DNA from: Hyparrhenia diplandra
Lineage: Eukaryota > Streptophyta > Magnoliopsida > Poales > Poaceae
DNA: 64,000 bases
NCBI GenBank assembly: GCA_015847255.1
Contig: JADLZK010002797.1
Span: forward strand, 310,001-374,000
Direction of reading: 5' to 3'
Position 1 is the first letter of the stretch. Every line of letters begins with the position of its first letter. The notes under the pieces are model-generated. The model was not told the DNA's origin. It ran no database searches and saw nothing but the letters and a program-made list of their open reading frames with translations. A program made the position numbers and the translations under genes. Shown in pieces: positions 24,134 through 35,931 of this stretch.

Positions 24134-25497
24134 TTGTTGGTATTTGTTAACCTACAGGAATATTATCCGCAGTTTAACGGATACCGGTGAGCACTTCACC
24201 CGGGAATAGGGCTTTAAATATCGAATCCACAGGGAGAAGGTGAGAGAGTATGTCAAGGTGTATAGCTAAATCCAGAGTGGCTATATAACTAGATTAAAAG
24301 AGAGGTAAGGAGTTCCATTAGGAAGGTCTTGTTCTCACTTCAAGTAAATCATTTGCAACATTGTTCTTAAGAGGGGTTGTCATGAAGAAACTCTTAATAA
24401 AGGGAATCTACGCTAACAACGCTTGAGGGGCTCCTACGATTTCTATAAACGGGGCAAAGCGTAACAAAGGACTCAATGGCGGCTGTCACCACCACGATCA
24501 AATTTTAACAATTGTCTTCACCCCCGGCCTATAGAAGGTATTCGTAATAAGCTAGTCAATCTAAGCACCACGCTTACATTAATCTAACAACTTCAACTCA
24601 AGAGCAACCAAGAATCAAAGTAATCTTATCAAAGAAATACGAACCTTAAGAACAATAGAGACAATACCACTTACTCGAATGGAAGTTGAACAATCCACAA
24701 GATCTCGAGTTGCGCTCCAATGGCACCAACTCGAGAGGAAGAAGAAGATGGAGGCGCCCGAGCGACTCCGGGCCTTCCTTCAACTCCGCCTCAACCGCGC
24801 TCTAATTCTCTCAACTTGAAGCTCTACTCTCAACTCTAATCTAGGGCTTCTAGTTCTACATCTTGTCTAATCTTCTACTTCTAGTTCTTGAACTAGAGCT
24901 AAGGCCTTCAACTAGAGTCGGATCTCGACCGATATGATGATGAGTTGATCCGAGATGATTGAAGCCGGGGGCCGGGGGGCTTGCTTATATAGGGGGTCTT
25001 CTTATGTCTCTTCGCCCAAGCAGCAATGTGGTACTAATCTTCGTGCTTAACCGACACCCTCGGATCAAACCGACATCAAACGACCGGATTAGATTGCATC
25101 TCGGAGGCGGTTGGAGAAGCTTCGGAAACGGGGCTTGCTTGGCGGCCAAAGGCAGGCCGATCGGCTCGCTTATTGGGCGATCGGCCCGTGGTGGGTCCCA
25201 CCCCGGGCCCCGCGATGCGTCGTGGCTTCGGAGTCTTCTAGATGATGTTTTCTTCGGTGTCAAGTTTCGTTCACGGGTGTATTCCGGAGCCTTCTAGACT
25301 TGTTTCGAGTTGGATTGCATTGCGTTATGACACGTCAATTCCGCTGCTTTTTTCTCGTTAAGTCCCCGCAAATCACAACTTTACCAAAACTCATGGAAAT
25401 CATTAGTATAAACCCCTAATAAGGTTATCTAATTATATTTTTAGTCCTTTTCCATGTTTAGTTGACAATTAAAAGTATACGTTAATATGTGTCAATA
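24134..25497 (-). repeat. 5' LTR of the LARD-like element
   Basis: 1364 bp, matching the left LTR end to end. It carries the 5' LTR role because the primer-binding-like site lies just inside it on the minus strand. Confidence 0.9.
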
Positions 25498-25502
25498 GTC
25501 CC

Positions 25503-26330
25503 CAAGAGCGCACCCTCGGTAGAATAAACCCTGTAAAAGACCTAACCTGTGAACGCCGGTCCTATCTTATTCATTCCACCCCATCCCACCCCAACTCGCA
25601 TCTTATCCACTCACTCTCACTCACTCATCCCTACCTCCTCCACCCTCCTCCTCCCCTACCTCCCGCGTCGGGCGCCAATCCGCACGCACCGCGCCACCTC
25701 TCAGGCTGCCCGCCCGCGCTTCGCTCGGCCGGTCAAGCGCTGCCCGGGCGCCGTCCCCGCCCACGCGTGCACTCGCATGCGCTCCGCCACAACTTCCTCG
25801 CCCTCGCCCGCGTCCGTGCGCCGCCCGCCCCGCCGCCCATGCAAGGAGGTAGGGAGGAGGAGGGTGGAGGAGGGAAGTGGTGCACGCCTTCCCCGCCCGC
25901 TCCGCGCCTTCCTCGCCCACCCGCACTGCCCCGCGCCTTCCTCGCCCATCCGCGCAGCCCGCACGGGCCCTAGCCCAGCCGCCCTCGCCCCGCGCAAGGA
26001 GGTAGGTGAGGAGGAGGGTGGAGGAGGGAAGTGTGGGAAGAGGAGGAGGACGGAGTAGGGAAGGAGGGGACGAGGAGCAGACCGTGCCCTTGCCGCGACC
26101 ACACCCCCCCGCCGCAAGAAGGCAACGAGGTGGAGGACCATGCCCCGCCGCGACCACCCCCAATTTTTCGGGCAACGAGGAGGACCACACCCCGATCCGT
26201 GCAAAGGTGAGGTATTTGGCTACCACTAGTTGTGGTCGAGTGGTCGTGATGGTTGTGCTCGTGATGGAACAGTGGTCGTGATGGTTGTGGTCGTGATGGT
26301 GGAGTGGTCATAATACTTGTGGTTGAAATT
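25503..26330. other. CACTA right-half, GC-rich CCTCC/GGAGG segment
   Basis: Resumes the transposon after the LARD insertion. 25600-26050 is rich in CCTCCTCC and GGAGGAGG, producing long overlapping ORFs on both strands (for example 25549-26058 plus and 25621-26226 minus). None has a recognisable domain, and I treat them as compositional artefacts. 26215-26310 has short GTGGTCGTGATGG repeats. Confidence 0.5.
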
Positions 26331-26385
26331 TTGACCTTTTATGCCTATGATGCTTTACAATGCCCGGTGAGAGACCATGCATGCT

Positions 26386-26534
26386 AGGACCTATTTTTGT
26401 TCTCATGCTCGTCATCGAACCATGTGATACATCCATGCCTAGCAAACCGTTGTCGACCTCTAATGACGATGGCTAGGCTAGATGTGTCACATGGTTTCAT
26501 GGCAGCCATGAACTCTCAATTATCTATTGGTCCT
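26386..26534 (+). ncRNA. Candidate hairpin RNA 3 (miRNA-precursor-like)
   Basis: A 149-nt fold-back. The 5' arm runs from AGGACC (26386) to CCTAGC (about 26443) and the 3' arm from GCTAGG (about 26472) to GGTCCT (26534). The innermost stem is GAACCATGTGATACATC against GATGTGTCACATGGTTT, with few mismatches. Size, arm length and loop suit a plant miRNA precursor. It lies in the CACTA element 360 bp from two further hairpins. Strand and expression are unknown; only the structure is seen. Confidence 0.5.
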
Positions 26535-26897
26535 TATGCTCTAAGTTCAAATATTAAAGAAAAGGGCATTTAATTACGAGGCTATGCGTATATATCGTTC
26601 CTATGATGCAATTGGTTCTCGAAATGCTTACATTTTATGACCGTGATTTTAGTGCCATGAATCTGAGTTGCATTATCTTTATTATCTTATCGTGGTCATC
26701 AAACGTGGTAGCCACGTCCATTCGTGCAATGATGGAGTCGGTTCGGTGCCTCCCTCATAGCCGGGAATGGACCGAGACACGGTTCCAATGGATACCATGA
26801 AATTGCTTTGGCAGCAAGGATGATCAATGTGCACCTATGACCGAGTCCCTTTATGCAATGGTGGCCTGTGATGCAAAGTTTTTGCCGCTGCTCAACA

Positions 26898-26987
26898 GAA
26901 AGAACATGCTACTCCGCACCTTCTCCATGATCCTCGTTTGTTCATGTTCGAGAGCATCAAGGGGAGGTGCGGAGTGGCATGTTCTTT
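26898..26987 (+). ncRNA. Candidate hairpin RNA 1 (miRNA-precursor-like)
   Basis: The 5' arm AAAGAACATGCTACTCCGCA pairs with the 3' arm read in reverse complement, AAAGAACATGCCACTCCGCA, and pairing continues through CCTTCTCC to GATCCTC. The stem is about 36 bp with three G:U pairs and two mismatches, closed by a 16-nt loop. This is the geometry of a plant miRNA precursor with a single strong stem. It sits at the end of a tandemly duplicated unit in a CACTA element. Rice CACTA elements are known to encode miR820; I do not claim sequence identity with it. Confidence 0.55.
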
Positions 26988-27394
26988 TTAGAGCTATGAT
27001 AAAACCTACTTGACAAACTGAGGCTACCTCATTTTGGGCTTATATATCGATTACGGAATGCAATGATGCCTTATTTTTGACTATGATGTTAGTGCCATGA
27101 ATCGAAAGCCGCATTATCGTTATTACCTCATGGTGGTCATCAAACCGAGGATCGACATCCATACCAAAGCAATAATGGAGTCGAGTTCCATGGCTCCTTG
27201 ATAGCGGGTATGGATGCGATCCGGTTCCATGACTTCCATGAAATTGCTTTTGGCGGCAAGGATGATCAATGTGCACCTATGATTGAGTCCCTTTATGTAA
27301 CTATGATCTTTTTAGCGACCTATGATATATTTTCATTCATTTGCTCTCCTATCTCATTTTGGACTTGGCACGTGATGCAAAGCTTATGCATTTG

Positions 27395-27496
27395 CTAAGA
27401 AAAGAAGAACATGGAGCTACGAACTTTTTCCATGATCCTCACTTGTTCATGTTTGGAGCATCAAGGGAAGGTTCGGCGCTCCATGTTCTTTTTTAG
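27395..27496 (+). ncRNA. Candidate hairpin RNA 2 (miRNA-precursor-like, paralogue of hairpin 1)
   Basis: The 5' arm AAGAACATGGAGCTACGAAC pairs with the 3' arm read in reverse complement, AAGAACATGGAGCGCCGAAC, with the same loop region (ACTTGTTCATGTTTG) as hairpin 1. The stem core differs from hairpin 1 (ATGGAGC versus ATGCTACTCC), yet both arms changed together so that pairing survives. Continued pairing outside the core (GCTAAGAAAAGAAG against GCTAAAAAAG) extends the stem. Expression is unknown. Confidence 0.55.
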
Positions 27497-28039
27497 CAGA
27501 AGGCTACACTATCTTATCTTTGAGGCCCCATCTATATTACCTCATACTTGTTATCAAACCGTGACTAACATTTGCTTCTACTTTTTAAGGCTATAGCTTG
27601 GTATGTTGTATACCGTGGGGTCATTCGGAGTCTATGCCGGTGGGCAAAATGCAATGAGCGGTGAGTGGTTTTCTGTGTTGAGCCATAAGAAGTTTCGCAC
27701 GACGAGAGCATTTGTAGATGCTTCCTATCTTTGAGTACATTGCTAATTTGGACCACCCATTCTTTGGTGCAAGCTCCACCGTAGCAGTTAACCCATTAGG
27801 CACTAGGTTTTGTTGTTGCTTTTGTTGAGTACATTCAAACTTGATGACTATGAGTTGTATCGAGTGTAACTAGACTTGTGCTCGCTATTGGACTAATTGA
27901 TCTATGTTTCGATCATTTGTGTGATATATATGTGATGAATGAGTTGTTTCGGTGCATGGATGTCAAATATACGTGATATGTGATCTGTATGTTTCATTTG
28001 TAAAGGTGGACAGAAAAACAGGAATAAAAAACAAAAATA

Positions 28040-28549
28040 TGGTCATCGCACCTAGTGGTCGGTGAACCCGGGAGATGGGGGCTGGGGAGCTCCATGTTGC
28101 CGTGTACACCGATGGTGGTTCTCGGTGAAACCGGCCGCTCGGTATATAGTATGGTCGACTCACCGGCGCACCACTGCCCCTAAGTGAAATGACCATATTA
28201 CACCGAGCGTTAAAAGCGAGACCCTCGGTACAAGCGTGTCGGGTTTTTTAAAAAAAATAAAATTCACCGAGGGGAGAGTTGAGGGAGCCCTCGGTGTAGT
28301 TGACGCCGACGGTGGCAAACGCCGTCGACGTGACCGCAGGTTTTGCGAGGGGACCGAGCCCTCGGTCTTGATGTGGCACGGGTTGCACCGAGGGGCCGTT
28401 TTTAGAGCGCTCGGTACACTATTTTCCCGTTTAAAGTTTCACCGAGGGGGTTGGTACCCGAACGCGCCCTCGGTAGTGCCTCCACCGAGCGCTATTAGGC
28501 CTTTACTGAGCACTTTTAGCGCTCGGTAGAGGCTCAGCCTCTAGTAGTG
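28040..28549. repeat. Right subterminal repeats and terminus of the CACTA element
   Basis: Repeated CTCGGT and CACCGAG motifs in both orientations end at GCCTCTAGTAGTG, the complement of a CACTACTAG terminus. It mirrors 13952-14380. Confidence 0.85.
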
Positions 28550-29249
28550 ACGGATAAAGAATTTTGATTTGGCACCGATACCTTTTTAGTACCTATCATG
28601 TAGTAACATATAATATTTGCCTTTGTCCAAGGTAATTTGCGATATTTAGCAAGACCTCTTGCTCCGCCAGTGGCCCCGATCATCGTCCTCCTTCCTCTAC
28701 GCCTCCGATGCTCCTCGGTAGCGTCCCACCGATGACGCTCCTCCCCACGTCGCGACTGGCGCCAGCTAGCGACCACGCGACCTTCCCATCGATCCTTATC
28801 ACAGCTATGACACCTTTCCCCACCATGGCGGCCCTCCACCACCCGACGGCATTGCCACTGGTGATTCCGTGGAGCACAACCTCAAGGAGCTGTTTTAGGA
28901 GCCATACCAAATGGGCCCCTGAGGTATGACAATTATACCTTAGACTTAGATGAGGCTAAGATCGAGCCAACGTAGTTGACTGTAAACACATGCATGCGTT
29001 GCCTTGATCTACTCCAGTAGTACATAGTTTTCTTCAAAGGTACAGAAGAACAGGCAAAGCAAATCAAGGCTGGAATTTAGAGACTTGTACTGAGCAGCTG
29101 CTGAGCCTTGCGAAATGCTCTTTGCTGATGGAAGAGATAGGGGCTTCGCCAGGTGCTCCAAGGCGTGATATGAAAAGCTACTGTTCTCACTATGCAATAA
29201 TAAGTAGTGAAATATATACGTCGATGTAGGCTTGAAAACCGTAGCAACA
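28550..29249. other. Non-transposon spacer, no supported gene
   Basis: A GC-rich patch (28660-28870) gives overlapping frames on both strands with no recognised domain; the rest is AT-balanced. Nothing further can be supported. Confidence 0.35.
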
Positions 29250-29463
29250 TGTCATGATCCGGAAATAGGGCCCGGGAGGACAGGCCCGGCGGCTCGAGGG
29301 GCGCCGGTGCCGCCCCCCGGGCTCGTCGCGCGCCCCCGCCGCCCGTCTCCTCCCTTCAGCGGATTCTTCGGCAACTAATCCGGAGAAAAAGGAGGAAATT
29401 ATCTAGGATTATCTTTAGGTGTTTTGGTGTGCATGGGGCTATCTCATCTATAAGGGAGACCCT

Positions 29464-32400
29464 TGTGACGGACCCGACCAATTTATAAGAAATCAAGTAT
29501 AATTCGCAATTACCGGCCTTAATCGCGATCTACACTTGAGTCCATATAAACCCGGTATTCCGAAATCTCAGTGATTTCAAACTCATCAACAATACAACCA
29601 AGATCGTTGAGCTCGGTAGTTCAAATCCGTAGGTATTTCAAACCAAATTCATTTATATTATAATCGAGTGCGATGAACACATTTGTTTACAAAGTATTTC
29701 AGAGTGCGGAAGCAGTAGCTTTCGAAAACCAAATAGTTGTTCAGCGGAAATCAAAATAAGATAGTGCCAACATAGTGTCAACCCGGTAATAGCATGAGAC
29801 AGGGAAAACAGAGACTGCCATGCCCTAGGCATTATTCTTTACCACAGCAACAAACAAGACTGGCTGGATCATGCAAGACGGAGTCACCCGCAACATCGGG
29901 AAATAACCCGTGAGTACTCAATTGTACTCCGCAAGACTTACCCATCTGAAACCAGAAAATAAGGAAAAGACTCCAAAGGATCATGCTTGGCTTTATCTAG
30001 AGCTGGCTGACTCACATTTAATTTCAGAAAATAAAGTTGATTAGTGAGCCTACACATACTACTTGAATTCTTCCAAGTTAAAAGGTTATTTATTATATAC
30101 ATAACCATAGTTCGGTCTGATCAAGGTTAAAGACATATGCTCAGCAATATATAAATAACGCATAAGTGATTGGATCATTATTTTAACAAAGAACAACATG
30201 GTAATATAACATATATTGTGATATTAAGACTACATTGCCGTGGATGCAACCCGGGTTCTCACCGACCCGGGAGAGATGGCGATTCAAATCGATTGCAAAC
30301 CAGCTGGCGAATACCCTGACACAAACTAGGTCTACTAGATCAAGGTAGACCCGATCACTCCCAGGATGTTACGGGACGTAAAAGTCTCGGTCTTGCCGGC
30401 TACCCCCTCCTTCTCGGGTACCAAGTGAGCGTGCAACGAGACCGACATCATCGTGCGCATCTTCTTGTACCCAAAAAAATCCCTGCAACCATCACCAAAG
30501 GAGGAGCGATAAAGCGAGCATGGCCGGCCCCTAACATTCCCACGGCGTCGTGGCTCACGACCCCGCGGAGCCTACTAAATGCAGTGTACGTTCAACTTCC
30601 GACCACATTCCGACAAAGCGTGAGTCCTTAATCAACCAGGATGGAAAGACCACAAGGTCCATCCGGTCTCACATGTTTTATTATTCGGGTTCTCGGCAGC
30701 AGCTTGTTAGTCACCCATGTGACTAACCACAAACATACTCTCGCTTTACCGGAATCACTGTCTACTGCAATCACCAAACTGAGCATTTATAACCTAGACC
30801 TCTAAATAGGATAGGATATCAACTTTAACATGGATATCTGTGCATCAACGGTTTCAACCACTTTCCTAAACTTAATGCATCAACATACAAAAGGACGCAA
30901 ATCAATTTAGTTAGAAAGAATAGGAAAGGGCAGCATGCACCGGGGCTTGCCTTTCAGAAGAGGGTTAGAAGGTGCCTTGGGCACTTCAGCAACTTGACGA
31001 CGTGTCACGCTTCTTACGGAACTTCCTCTTGATGTGCTTCTAGGAGTGCACCTCCTTCCTGCTGCTCCTTGTTTTCCTCGTGCTCTCTTTCCTTCGATCC
31101 AATATGAATATGTATGCAAGGATGAACATTAAGGAATGCACAATTGACAAGGAATGGATGAATGCATTATGATGTATGATATTAGTAAGTGGATATCTCT
31201 TTGTGCAAACATGATTATAACTACACAAGAAACCCTAATAATTTACATCAAGCAAAAACACCCTAACTCACTAATCACTGAAAAATGGCAGCTAGGCATG
31301 CTGTCAGTAAAATAGTCACTCAGGGAGTTCTATAACTCCGAACATAGCAAATAAATACTCTATGGAAAGCTAATAAAATTCTCTACAAATCATTCCATAC
31401 CACTCTGACCTGATTCTGTCATCTACAGCCTCGAAAACAGCAAAAAAAGAGACTCTGTTTTCAGGCAACCTACAACCTACAACTCTCATAATAATTCATC
31501 TAAGCATGCACTTCACTTGGGACTTCTCCAGCAAGCAAACTAACTCATAATCTATCAAATAAACCTACTGAACAAGCCAAAAGATAAACTAATGCACATG
31601 AAATGATATTCCCTAACTATCCACTACACATGCACATTTTAAATATAAAAGCTAGAATTAAACTAGTTTTATAAAAACACCATACCAATGAACTAACCAT
31701 ACCAACAGGTCCTATCCATGCTAGGAACAACTAATAAAATTACCAAAACACATTGTCTTAATATAAACATGCATTTCTAGGCTATTTTCTATGCAACACA
31801 ATTATGATAAATACATAAACACCTCAGAAAATTCTACAGAAATTACAGGGGCATTCTATTGACATAACAAGGCTACCATAAAAATCTCATGGCAAAAACA
31901 TGCATATACTGTCCTACACAAAAATCACTAGGAGACAACAAATTTAGGCATGAAAATACTTTGTACTATGAAAAGTATTAAACTGCCTAAACAGGAGCAT
32001 GAAATGCTTCATAACAGTGACAAATGCATGTACAAAAACTATCATGGCAAAAACCCTAGTAATTATTTTTCTATGAATTTCCTAAGAAAGTATGGTAAAT
32101 AGCACATAAATCAAAAATGGCATTTCCACCACAGAACCTAGGATCAAACATATTTTTCCCATGTTGTACATCACAAATCATGAACATTTTGTACAGGCAC
32201 CACTATTATATCATGCACCAACAGAAAGATACACATTTATCTAATTTCATGGCATTTACTAGCATGAATATAAATAAATATAAAAACTACCGAAAGTGCC
32301 ATCTCACATTTTTCTATCATAGAGCAAACAATAACAAACATGACAAAATTTGGTTCACTTTCGATTGAGCTAAAATGACCAAGATACGAAATTTACAAGC

Positions 32401-35400
32401 TATGCATGCAAACTGAAATTCGAAAATATAAAGGATAATCGCCGACAAGGCCGCCCACGTCCGCTGACTTCGGGAGTAGGGGAGCTTCTTTGCCCGGCGA
32501 TGGATCTCGTCACAGGTGGGGTTTCGGCGGATCGAGGGCATGGACGGCTTCCTCTCGTCGAGGCGCATCCATTGGTGTGCTTGGTCGGCCGGACGCCGAG
32601 CACCGACGAGAGCTTGCCGGCGACCATGGCGGCGGCGGCGGCGGCATGGCAGCGACGAGGGGGTTTCCGCCATGGCGATCGAAACGGGGCGAGCATGAGC
32701 ATCGCGAGGGCGAGGCGGACCGATCCCCGTGGCCGGTGTCCCGAACGGCGAAAGGACGAGGTCGACGGCGTACGCGGTGTTGATATTTCTAACATGATCC
32801 TTATTAGGAAGGCGAGAGAAATATAAATGGGATATCTAACAAAAGGTTAGGCGGTGTTAGTAGTGGGATGTAACTTAGCCACATTATCCATAGTGGAGTT
32901 AATCTCACCGGGATATGAACTCAAGGTATACCACTCATTTCTAGGCATTACCTATACACTAGTCCGTCACCCTAGCGGTAATGCTCAAAGAAATGCGAGG
33001 GCATGGTATTCATAGATTGGCCTTGATAAAAGATTGAACATGATATCCGTAAAAGCGCCGCGGATAGAAATACCAATTGTAGCACTTCATCGGGAGTAAT
33101 CCAGGTATCGTATTTATATTTTACCACAGGGGAATAAGGGAGTCTATGGAAAGGTAGAGAGAAAAGAACTATCTAATGATTTATATTATGATTTATTTGT
33201 GAGATCATTCACTTTCTGATATTATAATGCGAGTAGCCATGAGCATCAAACATAACTCAACAGGATAAGTCACAAGATAAAGATAATTATAATAATGATA
33301 AATGTCCAAGTCTAAGATTAGCCTATGCCACTAGTATCATACAAGCAATTAACATGTTATAAATTAGACTAGAATGAATATTCCTAAAATACTCCTAATA
33401 ATATATGTCAATGAATACTACAATTAGTGTAATTCATCTAGCTATCATGGTAAGGTTGGATTACTTCTACACATGGCAAGCATTACCAATGACAAGCAAG
33501 GGCTAAACTTGTTCATCATCGTAATTAAAAGCTCGACGTGTCCTACAATCGGAGGGTGGATTCCAAAGGACTCAACAAAGTCTTTGTCACCCCCGCGATC
33601 TACCACACAACCCGAATGTAGGGTGCAATTGCGGATAAACGTTGTATAAACACCACGTTTACACATTGCTTATCACCCACATAGTGATCATCTATATGGA
33701 TGCTATACAATTCCATGCATAAAATATAAAGCAATCTTACTAAACTAAACATATAATCATAGCAAGCATAAACACATATCAACAAGAATATAATAATTAT
33801 AAAGATCAAAGCCATAACAATTGTATTCTAAATATAAGTGAACTTACAGATTGAACATAAGAGAGAAGTCTCAAGAACGATGATCCTTGCTACTTCTTGA
33901 CTATCGGGAACTCAAGATGAACTTGATCTTCAACTAGAACTAGTTATGTAGCTAATCTACTTCTAGTATGAACTAGGGCTTAGGTCTAGACTTATTTTGG
34001 ACTTGGATGAGTTGAATATGATTGTTGATAATGAAATTGTTATTAGCCTCGGGGGTCAACTCGGCCTCCTTATATAGCACTTGGCGATGAACATCAACCC
34101 TTGGATCAAACCGACCTTCAACAACGGTGTAGATACAACCTCAAGGTCGGTGGTAAAACCGACATAAAAATGTGAGGCCGATGGTAGGACCCACACGGTA
34201 GGCCTGCCTAACAGACCGGGGCGCTGTGGTGGCATGCCACCTCGGCTTCCCGTTTGTTACGGTGTCCTTTGGTATCTTCTAGAATGTTTTAGTCCACTTT
34301 TCAAGGTTGAGTTGCTTCACGGTTAAGTCCGGTCTTCATATGTCTTGTATATGTCTTGTATATTACGGAACCTTCTCCATTATTCTACGCATTTTCCTAT
34401 CAAGTCCCCGGAAAGTCAGAATACCAAAACTCATGGAATTATGTTAGTTAGACCCCTAGACTTATGTTTAGTCTTTGACTTAAGCCCTTATTTCATGTTA
34501 AATAACTTTAAATTTTATGATATAACAAGTGACAACACACGGCGGGGGTAGCGGCATGCCGGGCGGCGGCGCCGGTCACGTTCCGACGAGGTGGGGCCAC
34601 CATGGCTCCAACCGGCTATGGTTTCGCCACCGGGCGGCGAGGCGGACGATGATGCGCGCGCGGGGAGGACGGGAGGTGGATCGGGGCGCGCCACGGCGGC
34701 GTGCTCGCGGTGGTGCTCGGGATCGCCGGCTTGGCGAAACGGCGGTCGGCCACATCGGTGCTCAACTCGTGCGGGCACCGGGTCGGAGAGGTAGTGCATG
34801 TGCTGCTGGAGCTGTAGGCGAGCCGAGGGCAAAAAGGCACGGCGGTGGTGAGGAACGGCGGTCGGGATGACGGGGATGGTCGGGCGGCGGAGCCGCTTTT
34901 CGCCGTTTCGTGTTCCTTCGAGGCAAAGGGAAAAAGGAGGGACCGGGGGGGTCGGCTTGGCAAGCACGGGACACGCTTCGGCTTCATCTACAAGGCACGG
35001 AGCGGCGTGGTGTCGTGACGAGTGAGGCCACGCGGCGCGCGCATCCCGTGGAACAGCGAGAGGGCCCCATCGGCCCTGGCAAAGGCCGACAGGGTGGTTC
35101 TCCAAAGCCGACCGCCGCTGGTTTTTGCTTCGTTCGTCGAGATCCGTGCAGATTTGGCAAAAACTTTCTATACATGGATTTCTCAAATTTCATAAGCTAT
35201 GTTTCATTCCACTACGACATCTTCAAATTCGACATGGTTTGGAAACAACCCCGACGGTCAAAGCAAACCCTAATCGATCTATTTTGGCACGTGCGGCGAG
35301 ATACGTGCAAAAACTAGCCAAAGCTCATATTGAATGAAATGTTCGATTCACGAACTTCCGAGCAAAACATGTATACAAAATGTTCCCTAATTCGCCTAGA

Positions 35401-35931
35401 TTTGAATCCGCGATCGATCGAAGCTCAAGTACTGTCGATCGAGGAAACCCTAATTCGACACCTAATTCAAACCGCTTTCGATTTTTCGGCGTGATCTACC
35501 CACTTTCATGACATGGGCCTGTAACACCGTTTGTTCTACACTAAATTACCTACACTTTTCATGAAGGGTGCACCCACATGCAACAAACCCGGGTAGGACT
35601 TTTAAGCAAAACCGGACAAATCACATTCGAAGTCAAACAGCGTCACAAAGCAAGTCAAACTGCTATTATAAAACCTAGTTAGAAGACATGACCAACACCG
35701 ACCTTGCTCTAAAACATTTCATTAGCATCATTAAGAATAAAGAAATATTAAACAACTAAATATACAAGCATTGCATACATGAAATAATAAGACAAGGCAT
35801 AACAACCAGAATCAATGCATTTGAACATGCAAATGCCATGCATTATTTTATGTGCATAAATGCATACGATCAAATGGTGATTATGCCCATGAGATCGATG
35901 CTAATGACATGCTTAACACCAGGGTGTTACA
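29464..35931 (-). mobile_element. Solo-LTR-like element inside the LTR of the 29250-39426 element
   Basis: Begins TGTGACGGACCC and ends GGTGTTACA, flanked by exact ACCCT duplications (29459-29463 and 35932-35936). Deleting it rejoins the host LTR exactly. After removing a further insertion (32778-34537) it is about 4.7 kb, has no internal direct repeat and no gag or pol motif. The simplest reading is a solo LTR of a long-LTR family such as LARD-type retrotransposons, beginning TGTAACACCC on the minus strand. Orientation is a guess. GC-rich ORFs at 32317-32826 and 34515-35317 have no recognisable domain. Confidence 0.75.
32778..34537 (-). mobile_element. Solo LTR nested in the 29464-35931 element
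   Basis: 1760 bp starting TGTTGATATTTC and ending GTGACAACA, flanked by CGCGG (32773-32777) and CACGG (34538-34542). These differ by one change of the kind produced by CpG decay. Its internal phrasing (GGACTCAACAAAGTCTTTGTCACC and a CACCACGTTTACA-like phrase) parallels the LTRs of the element at 17382-25497, so it is a distant member of that superfamily. No gag, pol or second LTR. Confidence 0.75.

Larger units (their letters stand above)
17382..25497 (-). mobile_element. Non-autonomous (LARD-like) LTR retrotransposon nested in the CACTA element
   Basis: LTRs of about 1.36 kb (17382-18744 and 24134-25497) flank 5.4 kb of DNA with no recognisable gag or pol. The flanking 5-bp duplication is GTCCC (17377-17381 and 25498-25502). 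On the minus strand, a purine-rich tract (AAGTGTGGGGAGTT) abuts the left LTR and a primer-binding-like site (GGCGCCGTTCTTGGG) follows the right LTR. The latter resembles the TGGCGCCGTTG-type sites of Tat/Athila-group gypsy elements. Large size with conserved LTRs but no pol fits the large retrotransposon derivative class. The terminal CA of the right LTR has become TA. Confidence 0.88.
26600..27500. repeat. Diverged tandem duplication of ~450 bp within the CACTA element
   Basis: 26600-26990 and 27060-27500 align over their length: shared phrases include TTAGTGCCATGAATC, GATGATCAATGTGCACCTATGA, GAGTCCCTTTATG and CCATGATCCTC. Each copy ends in a hairpin (26898-26987 and 27395-27496). Confidence 0.85.
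13952..28549. mobile_element. CACTA (En/Spm-type) DNA transposon, interrupted by an LTR element
   Basis: The left end reads CACTGCTAG and the right end is the reverse complement of CACTACTAG. Dense subterminal ACCGAG/CTCGGT motifs in both orientations fill 13980-14375 and 28040-28530; the same motifs also flank the insertion at 16200-17380 and 25503-25530. This is the usual grass CACTA architecture. Removing the nested LTR element (17382-25497) leaves about 6.5 kb. No transposase (TNP2-like) domain could be recognised, so it is probably non-autonomous. The three bases outside the ends (GTG left, ACG right) do not match, so the 3-bp target duplication is mutated or one end is misplaced. Confidence 0.85.

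Noticed and set aside
25549..26226. Long overlapping ORFs (169-201 codons) on both strands
   Set aside because: They lie in CCTCC/GGAGG repeats of the CACTA element and have no recognisable motif.
13949..28552. 3-bp target duplication of the CACTA element
   Set aside because: The flanks are GTG and ACG, which do not match, so no duplication is claimed.
32317..32826. Overlapping ORFs of 97-131 codons
   Set aside because: They lie in a GC-rich part of a solo-LTR-like element, are open on both strands, and are cut by a nested insertion at 32778.
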